From the NCBI GenBank assembly GCA_964371305.1, contig CAYJLA010000002.1:1-64000 (forward strand): a stretch of 64,000 nt of DNA, in the 5' to 3' direction. Below, piece by piece: positions 9,461 to 18,137 of this stretch. The position numbers were made by a program, and so were the translations under genes. Source of the DNA: CAYJLA01 sp964371305. GTDB taxonomy: Bacteria; Bacillota_I; Bacilli_A; RFN20; CAG-826. How positions within the stretch are numbered: position 1 is the stretch's first letter; each line of letters begins with the position of its first letter. The notes under the pieces were generated by a model. The model searched no databases, was not told the origin of the DNA, and saw nothing but the letters and a program-made list of their open reading frames with translations.

Positions 9461-9486
9461 TGAAAAACGAAATAAGGACAATTATT

Positions 9487-11163
9487 ATGAATTTATATAA
9501 GAAAATATTTATTGCAACTACATTGTTAGTGTTAACAAGTTGCGGTATATCAACAGAACTATCAAACAACACAAATAATAATACAAATAGTGATACAACA
9601 TTTCCGGCAACTGATCCAAGTATATCGGTTAGCGCTGGTAATGTAAGTATACCTGAGGATGGTAACTCTATTCATTTAAAGGATAGCGGATCATCTACAA
9701 ATTCAAGCAATGTTATCATAACTGGTGATAATATCGAAATAACTGAAATAGGCGAATACTATATTACAGGCTCTTTAAGTAATGGGAGTATTTTAATTAC
9801 TGCAACCGTAGACTTAGCTGATATTTCTAATGATACTGTAGTTTTGAACATTAACGGCGTAAGTTTAACCTCTAGTACAAAAACTCCAATTAACAGCACT
9901 TCTGATGCTAAATTAAAAATAAGAAAAGTTGAAGGGTCAACTAATATTATTACTGACAATAGAACTCGTTCAACCGATACACTATATGATTATAACAACA
10001 ACGGTGAAGGTGCAATTTTTTCCAATAAAAGAATGGATATCATTGGACATGGAACACTACAAGTTAAAGGACTATATAATCATGGATTACAAAGTGACAA
10101 AACTATCGGTGTAAAAAATGGTAAGTTATACATTCAAGCATACAATGAAGCAATTAGAAGTGATGTGGGTATTCATGTTGGAGAGTACGATGAACAAACG
10201 AATGCTTTGGAAGGTGGATATGTACAAATTTCAACAACAACTGGTCATGGTTTGTTTTCAAACGTTAAAACAAATGATGTTGTTGATGAAAGATTTGGGA
10301 TTTATGTTTGGGATGGTGAATTAATTATAAATGCAATAGAAGGTGACGCTATTAAAAGTGAAACCGATGTTTACATTAAAGATGGCAATCTTACACTGAG
10401 CACAAGCAACTATTATGTAGCTATTCAAGATCAAGAGATTGAAAAAGCTGGTAATGGCGATGCTATTCAAGCCGATTACGATTTAACAATTGATGGTGGT
10501 AACATTAACGTTGTAAAATCATATAAAGGTTTTAAAGCACTAAATATTTACATTAATGGTGGCACTCATAAAATAGTTTCAGAAGGTGATGGTATTGCAA
10601 CAAACATATTGGCGGAAATGTCATCAAGCATTGAATCAACAATTGTCATCGCTGGCGGAGTTACATCTATTTTGAGTTTTAAAGACGGCATGCAGCTTGA
10701 AAAAGGTGGGGAAATGACCGGTGGCACACTTGCCATTTCTTCAGGAACTGTTGGTATCAAGTCGGATTTTAATAACTTTATAGTAACTGGCGGAACACTT
10801 TTTGGACAATTCAATCATATTATTGGTCGTGTGAATTTTACGGGTACCCAAATTGTTAAAACTAGCTATTTAAATGTGAATACAACAAGTAACTTGGTCG
10901 AAGAAGGTTCATATTATGTTGCAAAACTTGACGGTACAAATATATCACATGCATTACAGGTTGAACTAGATCTACAAAATCATTATGCAGACAATAAACC
11001 TGCATATGAATTAGCAGCTAAATATATGTTTTATTCGACACCTGGAATTAATGATGCGTACAGCATTCAAATTGGAAAATGTAGTAATCTTAGTGGACAA
11101 ACAGAAATTATAAATAACTTATCATCTGGAGGAACATCAAGCGACTTTGTTCGTTTTAGTTAA
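9487..11163 (+). CDS. Cthe_2159-like carbohydrate-binding lipoprotein
   Basis: 558 residues from the ATG at 9487. Lipoprotein signal ending in LTSC, an Asn/Thr/Ser-rich linker, then a long right-handed beta-helix-like region of repeated short strands with motifs such as 'GEYYITGSLSNGSILI', 'DAIKSETDVYIKDGNL' and 'DAIQADYDLTIDGGNI'. This is the pattern of the Cthe_2159 family, whose founder binds polygalacturonic acid and needs calcium. It is first in a four-gene run with spacings of 5, 3 and 1 bases, in front of a VTC-fold protein and a DUF4956-like membrane protein; those families are often neighbours. Not expected to be an enzyme. Confidence 0.75.
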   Translation: MNLYKKIFIATTLLVLTSCGISTELSNNTNNNTNSDTTFPATDPSISVSAGNVSIPEDGNSIHLKDSGSSTNSSNVIITGDNIEITEIGEYYITGSLSNGSILITATVDLADISNDTVVLNINGVSLTSSTKTPINSTSDAKLKIRKVEGSTNIITDNRTRSTDTLYDYNNNGEGAIFSNKRMDIIGHGTLQVKGLYNHGLQSDKTIGVKNGKLYIQAYNEAIRSDVGIHVGEYDEQTNALEGGYVQISTTTGHGLFSNVKTNDVVDERFGIYVWDGELIINAIEGDAIKSETDVYIKDGNLTLSTSNYYVAIQDQEIEKAGNGDAIQADYDLTIDGGNINVVKSYKGFKALNIYINGGTHKIVSEGDGIATNILAEMSSSIESTIVIAGGVTSILSFKDGMQLEKGGEMTGGTLAISSGTVGIKSDFNNFIVTGGTLFGQFNHIIGRVNFTGTQIVKTSYLNVNTTSNLVEEGSYYVAKLDGTNISHALQVELDLQNHYADNKPAYELAAKYMFYSTPGINDAYSIQIGKCSNLSGQTEIINNLSSGGTSSDFVRFS

Positions 11164-11168
11164 GTTAT

Positions 11169-11891
11169 ATGGCGGGCTCATTTAAAAGAAAAGAACTAAA
11201 ATACTTAGTAAATGATGTGCAAATGAAGACTCTTTTGGATGCGGCAAAACAATATACAGAATTCGATAAATTTTCAGTAAACGGAGAATTTTACCATATA
11301 AAAAATGTTTATTTCGATAATGTAAATAGCGATATGATTCGCTTATCCGTAGGAAAACCAAAATTCAAAGAAAAAATTCGCGCAAGACAGTACGGTTTTG
11401 ACGAAACACTTCCAATTTACTTAGAGTTGAAGAAAAAAATTCAAGGAATTGTGGTCAAAAGAAGAATATCTATTTCAAAAGATGACTTTACTAAATTTTG
11501 TATAGACAATACATTGCCAGAAAAAAACAAACCATTAAATAAATTTATTTGCGAAGAAATTAAGTTTTGCATGCAAAAATTTGGTAAAATAATACCGATG
11601 ATACAAATTAATTATGATCGTCTCGCATTATTCAATAAAGAAGGTCAACCATATTTAAGGATGACATTTGATAAAAATTTGAAAGCGAAAAGAAAAAATA
11701 TTGATTTTAAAGAAGGTGAAATGTATTATTTACTAGATGAAGGAACCTATATTGTAGAAATCAAAGTAAAAGATGCCACGCCTTTATGGTTGACAAAAGT
11801 ATTAGGTGAACATCAAATTTATAGAGCATCGTATTCTAAATATGGTAAAGAATACCAAAATTTATATTTATTAAATGATAAGGAGAATTAA
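11169..11891 (+). CDS. VTC-fold (CYTH-type) polyphosphate polymerase-like protein
   Basis: 240 residues. The basic/acidic tunnel residues of the VTC catalytic domain are recognisable: FKRKELKY near the N terminus, the KIRARQYG strand, the YLELKKK strand, VVKRR and YIVEIKVK near the C terminus. Vtc4 in yeast makes polyphosphate from ATP inside such a tunnel; for bacterial relatives next to DUF4956 the product is not established. Begins 5 bases after the previous stop with no Shine-Dalgarno site, suggesting translational coupling. Confidence 0.75.
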   Translation: MAGSFKRKELKYLVNDVQMKTLLDAAKQYTEFDKFSVNGEFYHIKNVYFDNVNSDMIRLSVGKPKFKEKIRARQYGFDETLPIYLELKKKIQGIVVKRRISISKDDFTKFCIDNTLPEKNKPLNKFICEEIKFCMQKFGKIIPMIQINYDRLALFNKEGQPYLRMTFDKNLKAKRKNIDFKEGEMYYLLDEGTYIVEIKVKDATPLWLTKVLGEHQIYRASYSKYGKEYQNLYLLNDKEN

Positions 11892-11894
11892 TTT

Positions 11895-12602
11895 ATGGAT
11901 ATGTTTAAATCAGTATTTGATGTATTTTCTGGAACTCAGACTTACATCGCAATCGTTTTGGTTATACTAGTAGCATTATTGCTTGGTCTATTGATAGCGT
12001 TAGGTTACTGGTTCATTAATCGAAATAGTTTTATGAACAAGCAAGTTGCAATCGCTATAGTTGTTATTCCAGCTAGTTTGTCAATTTTTATGGCCTTATT
12101 TAACTTAAGAGCTACGGAGTTAGCAGTTTCATTCGGTGCTAGTATTTTGGTATCTGGATTATTCATAACAAGGTTTAGAAGTGCTCCTGTTGAAATACTT
12201 GATTTGGCGTTAATATCGTTATCTACATTTGTAGGACTTGGTGCTGGATTAGGGTATATTTCATATGCTGCAATTGGTGCAATAGTTGTAATAGGTGCAT
12301 ATGTTGGTGTTTCTCACATTAAATTATTTAAACATGATAACTGTGAAAAAGACGTTAGGATTTTGGTGCCAGAAAGTCTAGATTATGAACACTTATTTGA
12401 TGATATATTTAAACAATATTGCGTAAGAAAAACTTTGGTTAAAACTAAGACAATCGATTATGGACAACTATTTGAGTTAAGATATATTGTAAAGTTTAAA
12501 AATAATATCAATGAAAGAGAATTTATTGATAAGATTAGAATTTTAAATGGAAATATGATGGTTATTGTCGCTGCAAGAAACCTAAATGTAGTTCAAAAAT
12601 AA
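11895..12602 (+). CDS. DUF4956-like membrane protein
   Basis: 235 residues: four to five membrane helices in the first 150 residues, including the characteristic 'SGLFITRFRSAP' turn after the third helix, then a soluble C-terminal domain of about 80 residues with a ferredoxin-like strand-helix pattern. This family is a frequent partner of VTC-domain proteins, and the gene follows the VTC gene by 3 bases after AAGGAG. It probably forms the membrane partner of that protein; what is moved or made is not known. Confidence 0.72.
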   Translation: MDMFKSVFDVFSGTQTYIAIVLVILVALLLGLLIALGYWFINRNSFMNKQVAIAIVVIPASLSIFMALFNLRATELAVSFGASILVSGLFITRFRSAPVEILDLALISLSTFVGLGAGLGYISYAAIGAIVVIGAYVGVSHIKLFKHDNCEKDVRILVPESLDYEHLFDDIFKQYCVRKTLVKTKTIDYGQLFELRYIVKFKNNINEREFIDKIRILNGNMMVIVAARNLNVVQK

Positions 12603-12603
12603 C

Positions 12604-13668
12604 ATGGAAAATATTGAAGAAGTAAAACAGCAGACAAGATTTCAAAAAGCAATTGCCTATCTATCAATTACATCATCTGGTATGGCACTTGGTCTTTTTG
12701 CAACACTTATTATCGGCGTAGTTATAAGTGAAGTAGGTAAAGCTATTGGATATGTTCCAATTGATCAAATTGGAATTATTTTAAAGTCGCTTATGGGCGC
12801 TGGAATAGCTTTAGGTATTGCTCTTACATTAAAACAAAATAGTTTACTTGAAATAGTATCATGTATGGTTGTTGGCGCTATTGCTACATCACTTACATAT
12901 AATGATACTTATCAATTCACATTTGCTTTAAATTCAAATGGCAATCCATTGATGGCTTATTTAGTTGTTATTATTACAATTGCACTTACTAAGTTAATTT
13001 TAATTAAAAAAACACCAATTGATATTATTTTGGTTCCTTTGTTATATGTAGTAATAGGTTCTTTAATTACGTTTGGATTAATTATACCAATTACAATTAT
13101 TATTGATGGTATAGAGATATTTGTAAGCACTGCTACAACATATCAACCGTTTTTAATGGGAATTGTAATTGCGGTGGTTATGGGTATGTGTTTAACTGCT
13201 CCTATATCTTCAGTCGCAATAGCAATAGCAATAAATTTATCTGGTATTGGTGGTGGCGCAGCAGCAGTTGGTTGTTGTGTTCAAATGGTTGGTTTTGCCA
13301 CCCAATCTGCAAGAGAAAATAACATAGGAAAAGTTTTGTCGGTAGGCATTGGGACATCTATGCTTCAGTACTCAAATATAATCAAAAACCCACGTATTTG
13401 GTTGCCTACAATTATTACTTCAGCAATACTTGGGCCGTTATCAACAACTGTCTTCATGTTAGAATCTTCATCTATTGGTGCTGGTATGGGAACTTGTGCT
13501 TTATTAGGTCCGATTCAACTTATTATTACTACTCAGAAAATCAATGTAGCACTTGCATGGAGCGGAACAATAGTTCTTTGTATTGTTGCACCAATCATAA
13601 TGGTGTTTTTGCTTGATTTAGCACTGCGAAAAATTAACTGGATAAAAGAAGGAGACCTAAGATTATAA
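12604..13668 (+). CDS. PTS EIIC-like membrane protein
   Basis: 354 residues, about nine to ten hydrophobic segments rich in Gly, Ile and Ala. The pattern resembles the PTS_EIIC_2 family of putative membrane proteins; no EIIA or EIIB domain is attached or nearby, so sugar phosphotransfer cannot be assumed. Starts one base after the DUF4956 stop. The terminator hairpin begins inside its last codons, marking the end of the operon. Confidence 0.65.
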   Translation: MENIEEVKQQTRFQKAIAYLSITSSGMALGLFATLIIGVVISEVGKAIGYVPIDQIGIILKSLMGAGIALGIALTLKQNSLLEIVSCMVVGAIATSLTYNDTYQFTFALNSNGNPLMAYLVVIITIALTKLILIKKTPIDIILVPLLYVVIGSLITFGLIIPITIIIDGIEIFVSTATTYQPFLMGIVIAVVMGMCLTAPISSVAIAIAINLSGIGGGAAAVGCCVQMVGFATQSARENNIGKVLSVGIGTSMLQYSNIIKNPRIWLPTIITSAILGPLSTTVFMLESSSIGAGMGTCALLGPIQLIITTQKINVALAWSGTIVLCIVAPIIMVFLLDLALRKINWIKEGDLRL

Positions 13669-13680
13669 GGTCTCTTTTTT
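13652..13680 (+). terminator. Intrinsic terminator of the 9487-13668 operon
   Basis: GAGACCT (13652-13658) pairs with AGGTCTC (13668-13674) across a 9-base loop, followed by a T run. The left arm lies inside the coding sequence and the stop codon is in the loop. Confidence 0.85.
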
Positions 13681-13712
13681 AATATTTAAATCAATTTTTG
13701 CAGATATTTTTA

Positions 13713-14909
13713 TTAAACTGCTGCGATTTGAAGAGCGATTTTAACTAAAATTTCCATTTCTTCAAGTACGGCATATTCATGACGAGAATGATGATTATAA
13801 GATCCAGTACCAAGATTAATCATAGGTACTCCTAAGTATGTTATTCTTGCCCCATCAGTGCCACCTCTTATCGGTTTAAATTCATATTTTAAATTAAGTA
13901 TATCAAATGCTTTTTCTGCACACTTCACGACTTGTAAGTTGTCTTTTATGACTTCGTACATGTTTAGATATTGTTCTTTTACTTCATATGTAATCTTACT
14001 TGTTGGGTATTGATTTTGAATTTTATTAATACATTCAATAATTGCTTCAACTCTATTTTTTGCAAGGTTCAAATCATGATCTCTAATTATCAGTGAAAAT
14101 TTTATTTCGTCACTGGTGCCATTGATGTCACATAAATGATAAAAACCTTCTCTATTTTCAGTGTAAAAAGGAGTTTCTTTTGGAGGCAATATGTTTGCCA
14201 ATTTAGAAAATACTTCAATTGCGTTAACCATTATACCTTTTGCATCTCCTGTATGAATCGAAACGCCGGTAATTGTAATATCCATTCCGAAAGCATTAAA
14301 GTTTTCTATATTTATTTCATTGTATGCTCCTCCATCAAAAGTGTATGCATACTTAGCTTTAAATAAATCATTATTAAAGTAATCTGCTCCTCTACCAATT
14401 TCTTCATCTGGTGTAAAAAGTATGTAAACAGTACGCCTTAGTTGTTGAGGTAACTTAACATACCGTTCAATGAAATCCATTATAATTGCGACACCGCACT
14501 TATCATCTCCGCCAAGTAACGTTGTTCCATCAGTAACAATTAATGTTTTGCCAATATGATTATTTAATGTTGGGTAATTAATAATATCTATTTTGTATTC
14601 TTTATTCAAAGCAATATCTTGTCCATCATAATTTTCAATTACTCTTGGCATAACATTTTTACCACTAACATCGCTTGCAGTATCTACATGAGCACAAAAT
14701 CCAATAGCGTCATATTTTAGATTTCCTTCAATAGTGCAATATAGGCGTCCATATTTATCTAAAATAGGAGTGAGGCCAAAATTTTTCAATTGTTCTAGCA
14801 AGATATTTTGTAAGACTAATTGATTCGTAGAGGATGGTGTAGAAAGGCTATTTTCATCCGAAGTAGTATATATTTTTGTATATTTTATAAAATTATCAAG
14901 TAATGACAT
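13713..14909 (-). CDS. pepT: Peptidase T (M20 tripeptidase)
   Basis: 398 residues from the ATG at 14909, preceded by GGAGA; an upstream ATG would add eight residues with no ribosome site. M20 metallopeptidase motifs are present: GFCAHVDTASD (metal ligand His and Asp), GGDDKCGVA (bridging Asp), TPDEEIGRG (catalytic and metal Glu), TFDGG, and the C-terminal RGGTDGAR with NHHSRHE supplying the last metal His. It removes N-terminal residues from tripeptides in the cytoplasm. Length fits the family. Confidence 0.92.
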   Translation of the reverse strand: MSLLDNFIKYTKIYTTSDENSLSTPSSTNQLVLQNILLEQLKNFGLTPILDKYGRLYCTIEGNLKYDAIGFCAHVDTASDVSGKNVMPRVIENYDGQDIALNKEYKIDIINYPTLNNHIGKTLIVTDGTTLLGGDDKCGVAIIMDFIERYVKLPQQLRRTVYILFTPDEEIGRGADYFNNDLFKAKYAYTFDGGAYNEINIENFNAFGMDITITGVSIHTGDAKGIMVNAIEVFSKLANILPPKETPFYTENREGFYHLCDINGTSDEIKFSLIIRDHDLNLAKNRVEAIIECINKIQNQYPTSKITYEVKEQYLNMYEVIKDNLQVVKCAEKAFDILNLKYEFKPIRGGTDGARITYLGVPMINLGTGSYNHHSRHEYAVLEEMEILVKIALQIAAV

Positions 14910-14931
14910 AATGTATCTCCATTCTAATAAC

Positions 14932-14960
14932 ATTATATCTTAATTTATGACATATATGTC
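14932..14960 (-). promoter_or_regulatory. pepT promoter with overlapping palindrome
   Basis: On the minus strand a TATAAT lies at 14937-14932, 22 bases before the pepT ATG. The perfect 12-base palindrome GACATATATGTC at 14949-14960 covers the -35 position, where a repressor would block polymerase. Confidence 0.45.
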
Positions 14961-15086
14961 GTATGTTTATTGTTATAATACGTTTCAAGAAAACAGTAAC
15001 TAAAGTTATATAAAAGTTGTTTTATTAATTTATTATTATTATTAAAGCAAAGGGCTTACTTAATGTACATTTAAGAGGATTGTAAT

Positions 15087-15836
15087 ATGAAGAATATTAA
15101 AATTAGATTTTCAACTTTATTGCTTATTGTGCCACTTGTTGCAAGTTGTGGTGAAAGTATGACAACGTTGAGAAATCGTGCTTTAGAGACAATTGAAAAT
15201 ATGAATGAATGGAGCAGAAAGGGAACTGTTACAACATATCTTGATGTTGTTGATGAAGGCGCAATTATTGAAGAGGGATCCAGTGTTGATTTTGATGAGC
15301 TCGAGTATATAAATTATGAAATGTACAATAGTTTGGATGGAAACTATAAAATATATCAACAAGTATCTTATGATAGAGATAATTCAACATTATATATTAT
15401 AAACTTTAACGAGTTTAGTGGGACTAATACCATCGCAAAAGAACAACTGGATTATAATGCTGCAAAGAATGATTTTATGGAATTGGCAAATGATAATAAG
15501 TGGACATATATTTTTGATAACACCCTGCATACATTAAAAGAATCACTTAATAATAGCGAGTTTGATTATTATCACGGCGATAATGAAGGTGGTTCAACAT
15601 ATGTTCTAAAAGATGAAAAAAATCATATGTTTAGATATCAACCTGAAAATGAATATATATTTTATGTTGTAGATGGTGGTGCTGATTTTGTAGGCAATAA
15701 TGATGATCAAACAACAGCTGTTATTTTAGATAATTTTGAAATTACTAATTCATTTCTTGATCTTGCTACAAAAAACAATGTATCAATAGAAGAATTCTTA
15801 AGTAATATTGAACAATATAACTTTGACACAAACTAA
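15087..15836 (+). CDS. Lipoprotein of unknown function
   Basis: 249 residues with a signal peptide ending in VASC. The mature part is acidic, mixed alpha/beta, about 225 residues, with no recognised motif; its size and general make-up resemble the other lone lipoproteins at 21955 and 29813, which may be distant relatives. AGAGG lies about 10 bases before the ATG. Confidence 0.6.
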   Translation: MKNIKIRFSTLLLIVPLVASCGESMTTLRNRALETIENMNEWSRKGTVTTYLDVVDEGAIIEEGSSVDFDELEYINYEMYNSLDGNYKIYQQVSYDRDNSTLYIINFNEFSGTNTIAKEQLDYNAAKNDFMELANDNKWTYIFDNTLHTLKESLNNSEFDYYHGDNEGGSTYVLKDEKNHMFRYQPENEYIFYVVDGGADFVGNNDDQTTAVILDNFEITNSFLDLATKNNVSIEEFLSNIEQYNFDTN

Positions 15837-15921
15837 ATAGTTGTACACATTATTTGAACTCAATTATACATATAACTTTATTTTTACTAATTATAATTGT
15901 ATTATAATATACGGAAATATT

Positions 15922-16419
15922 ATGTGGAATAAAGAGAATTTAAACTTAATACAATTTAATCCTTACACTGAGATAAAAAACGTGTGGTTTTTATTAACCA
16001 TTAAAAGTGGCGATAAATACAATTCAATGACTTGCTCCTGGGGAAGTACGGGCGTGTTATGGAATAAAAATGTATTTAATGTTTTTGTAAGGCACTCTCG
16101 CTACAGTCATGAGTTCATTGAAAGTGCTGAATATTTTACTATTTCTTTTTTTGATTTAGATAAAAGATCGATTTTGCAAGAATTAGGCACAAAAAGTGGA
16201 AGAGAAATCGATAAAATGAACATTAAAGGTATAACACCTATTGAAATAGAACCAGGGTGTATTGTCTATGAAGAGGCTTTTAAAGTAATTACATGTAAAA
16301 AATTACATAAAACTTTGATTGATATTTCATCACTGGAAGATATTAAAACTACATTTTACCCTAAAAACGATATGCATGATATGTATATTGGAGAAATTTT
16401 AAATATATACACCAAATAA
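15922..16419 (+). CDS. Flavin reductase-like FMN-binding protein
   Basis: 165 residues from the ATG at 15922; the frame is open further upstream but a TATAAT at 15903-15908 places the transcription start only a few bases before this ATG. The sequence matches the FMN-binding split barrel of flavin reductase-like proteins: a 'NSMTCSWGSTGVLW' strand-turn, 'VFVRHSRYSHEFI' and 'YFTISFFD'. The partner and substrate are unknown. Phosphohexomutase follows after 11 bases. Confidence 0.7.
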   Translation: MWNKENLNLIQFNPYTEIKNVWFLLTIKSGDKYNSMTCSWGSTGVLWNKNVFNVFVRHSRYSHEFIESAEYFTISFFDLDKRSILQELGTKSGREIDKMNIKGITPIEIEPGCIVYEEAFKVITCKKLHKTLIDISSLEDIKTTFYPKNDMHDMYIGEILNIYTK

Positions 16420-16430
16420 AGGAGATTTTT

Positions 16431-18137
16431 ATGTTTGATTTTATGAAAGAGTTTGATAAGTGGAAGAAATACTCATTAGAGGACGCTGACTTAATTAAAG
16501 AAATTGAAAATCTTAACGAAGTAGATAAAATAAAAGAACGTTTTATTAAAGATTTAGAGTTTGGTACTGCTGGTTTACGCGGGGAAATCGGTGTAGGCAC
16601 AAATAGAATGAATATTTACGTTGTTAGAAGAACAACACAAGCTCTTGCTGACTATGTTAATGAAAATTATACACAACCAAGTGTTTCCATTGCATATGAT
16701 TCACGACATAAATCCGATTTATTCTCTAAAGAAGCTGCAAAAGTGCTTGTGGCTAACGGGATTAGAGTTTATTTGTATGATCGTTTAATGCCGACACCTT
16801 TATTATCTTGGGCAGTTAGATATTTTGAGTCTTCTGCAGGAATAATGATTACTGCATCACATAATCCAAGACAATATAATGGGTATAAAGCATACGACAA
16901 TAATGGTTGTCAAATTGGCGAAGAAATTGCAAATGATATACTTGCTCGCATTTCAAAATTAGATACGCTTAATAGCGCTAAAATAAAAGATTTTGATGAA
17001 GCAATTAAAGATGGTAGTATCACATACATAAATCAAAAATGTATTGAAGATTATTATTCATATTGTAAAGGTTTAATGTTTGATAACAATAAGACTAAAA
17101 ATATTAAAATAGTTTATTCTGCTATGAATGGGTGTGGATATGAACCGGTGACAAAGTTATTTGACCAACTAAACTATAAAAACGTAGATATAGTAAAAGA
17201 GCAAGCGCATCCAGATGGAGATTTTACAACTGCAAATTATCCAAATCCAGAAACAAAAGAAGCCATGTCGCTTGGTATGAAATATCAAAGGGAACTCAAT
17301 AGTGATATATTCCTTGCAACGGATCCAGATTGTGATAGATGCAACGCCAGTATAATGCATAACGACGAAATAGTTTTATTAAATGGAAATCAAATTGGAA
17401 TAGTTTTATTTAATTATATCTATAATAGGCGTTTAGAGGCGAAAACTTTACCTAGTAAACCGTTTATCGTAAAAACAATTGTATCGACTGATTTGGTGTC
17501 TTTAATTGCGAAAAAACGTGGTGTGGAAGTTATTGAAACACTCACAGGGTTTAAATATATTGGTGAGGCGATTGAAGATTCAATTATTGACGGTCAAGGA
17601 AGAGAGTTTATATTCGGTTTTGAAGAATCGATTGGGTTTTTATCTGGAACGCAAGTAAGAGATAAAGACGCTGTTAATTCTACATTATTAATTGCTGAAG
17701 CCGCTCAATACTATAAAGACCAAAATAAAACATTTATCGATGTATTGGATGAACTATATAAAGAATTTGGCTATCACATTTCTCATACAGAAGCATTTAG
17801 TTTTCCTGGGCTAGATGGAATGAAAAAAATGGACGCTATTATCGATGCTTTTAGGAATAAATTTATTAATAGTGTAATGGATTTAGAAGCGTATGAAGAT
17901 TATTTAACTTCCAAAAAATATTATAGAGATGGACATAGCGAAGATATAAATTTACCTAAATCAAATGTCTTATCATTTTACTTTAAGGGTTGCAATAGAG
18001 TGTTAGTAAGGCCATCAGGCACAGAACCTAAACTAAAAATATACTTTATGGCGTGTGGTGAAAACCTAACTAGCGCTAACGAAGCATTGAACCACTATAA
18101 AACAATATTTGAAAATATTGTTAAAACATTTAGTTAA
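16431..18137 (+). CDS. Alpha-phosphohexomutase (phosphoglucomutase/phosphomannomutase)
   Basis: 568 residues, normal for the four-domain family. Phosphoserine loop ITASHNP with Ser143, metal loop ATDPDCDRC, sugar-binding loop GFEESIGF and the phosphate-binding RPSGTEPKLKIY near the C terminus are all intact. It interconverts alpha-glucose 1-phosphate and glucose 6-phosphate (or the mannose equivalents). It is distinct from the beta-phosphoglucomutase at 60101, which handles the other anomer. AAAGGAG lies upstream. Its 3' end overlaps the convergent ABC exporter gene by 8 bases. Confidence 0.92.
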   Translation: MFDFMKEFDKWKKYSLEDADLIKEIENLNEVDKIKERFIKDLEFGTAGLRGEIGVGTNRMNIYVVRRTTQALADYVNENYTQPSVSIAYDSRHKSDLFSKEAAKVLVANGIRVYLYDRLMPTPLLSWAVRYFESSAGIMITASHNPRQYNGYKAYDNNGCQIGEEIANDILARISKLDTLNSAKIKDFDEAIKDGSITYINQKCIEDYYSYCKGLMFDNNKTKNIKIVYSAMNGCGYEPVTKLFDQLNYKNVDIVKEQAHPDGDFTTANYPNPETKEAMSLGMKYQRELNSDIFLATDPDCDRCNASIMHNDEIVLLNGNQIGIVLFNYIYNRRLEAKTLPSKPFIVKTIVSTDLVSLIAKKRGVEVIETLTGFKYIGEAIEDSIIDGQGREFIFGFEESIGFLSGTQVRDKDAVNSTLLIAEAAQYYKDQNKTFIDVLDELYKEFGYHISHTEAFSFPGLDGMKKMDAIIDAFRNKFINSVMDLEAYEDYLTSKKYYRDGHSEDINLPKSNVLSFYFKGCNRVLVRPSGTEPKLKIYFMACGENLTSANEALNHYKTIFENIVKTFS

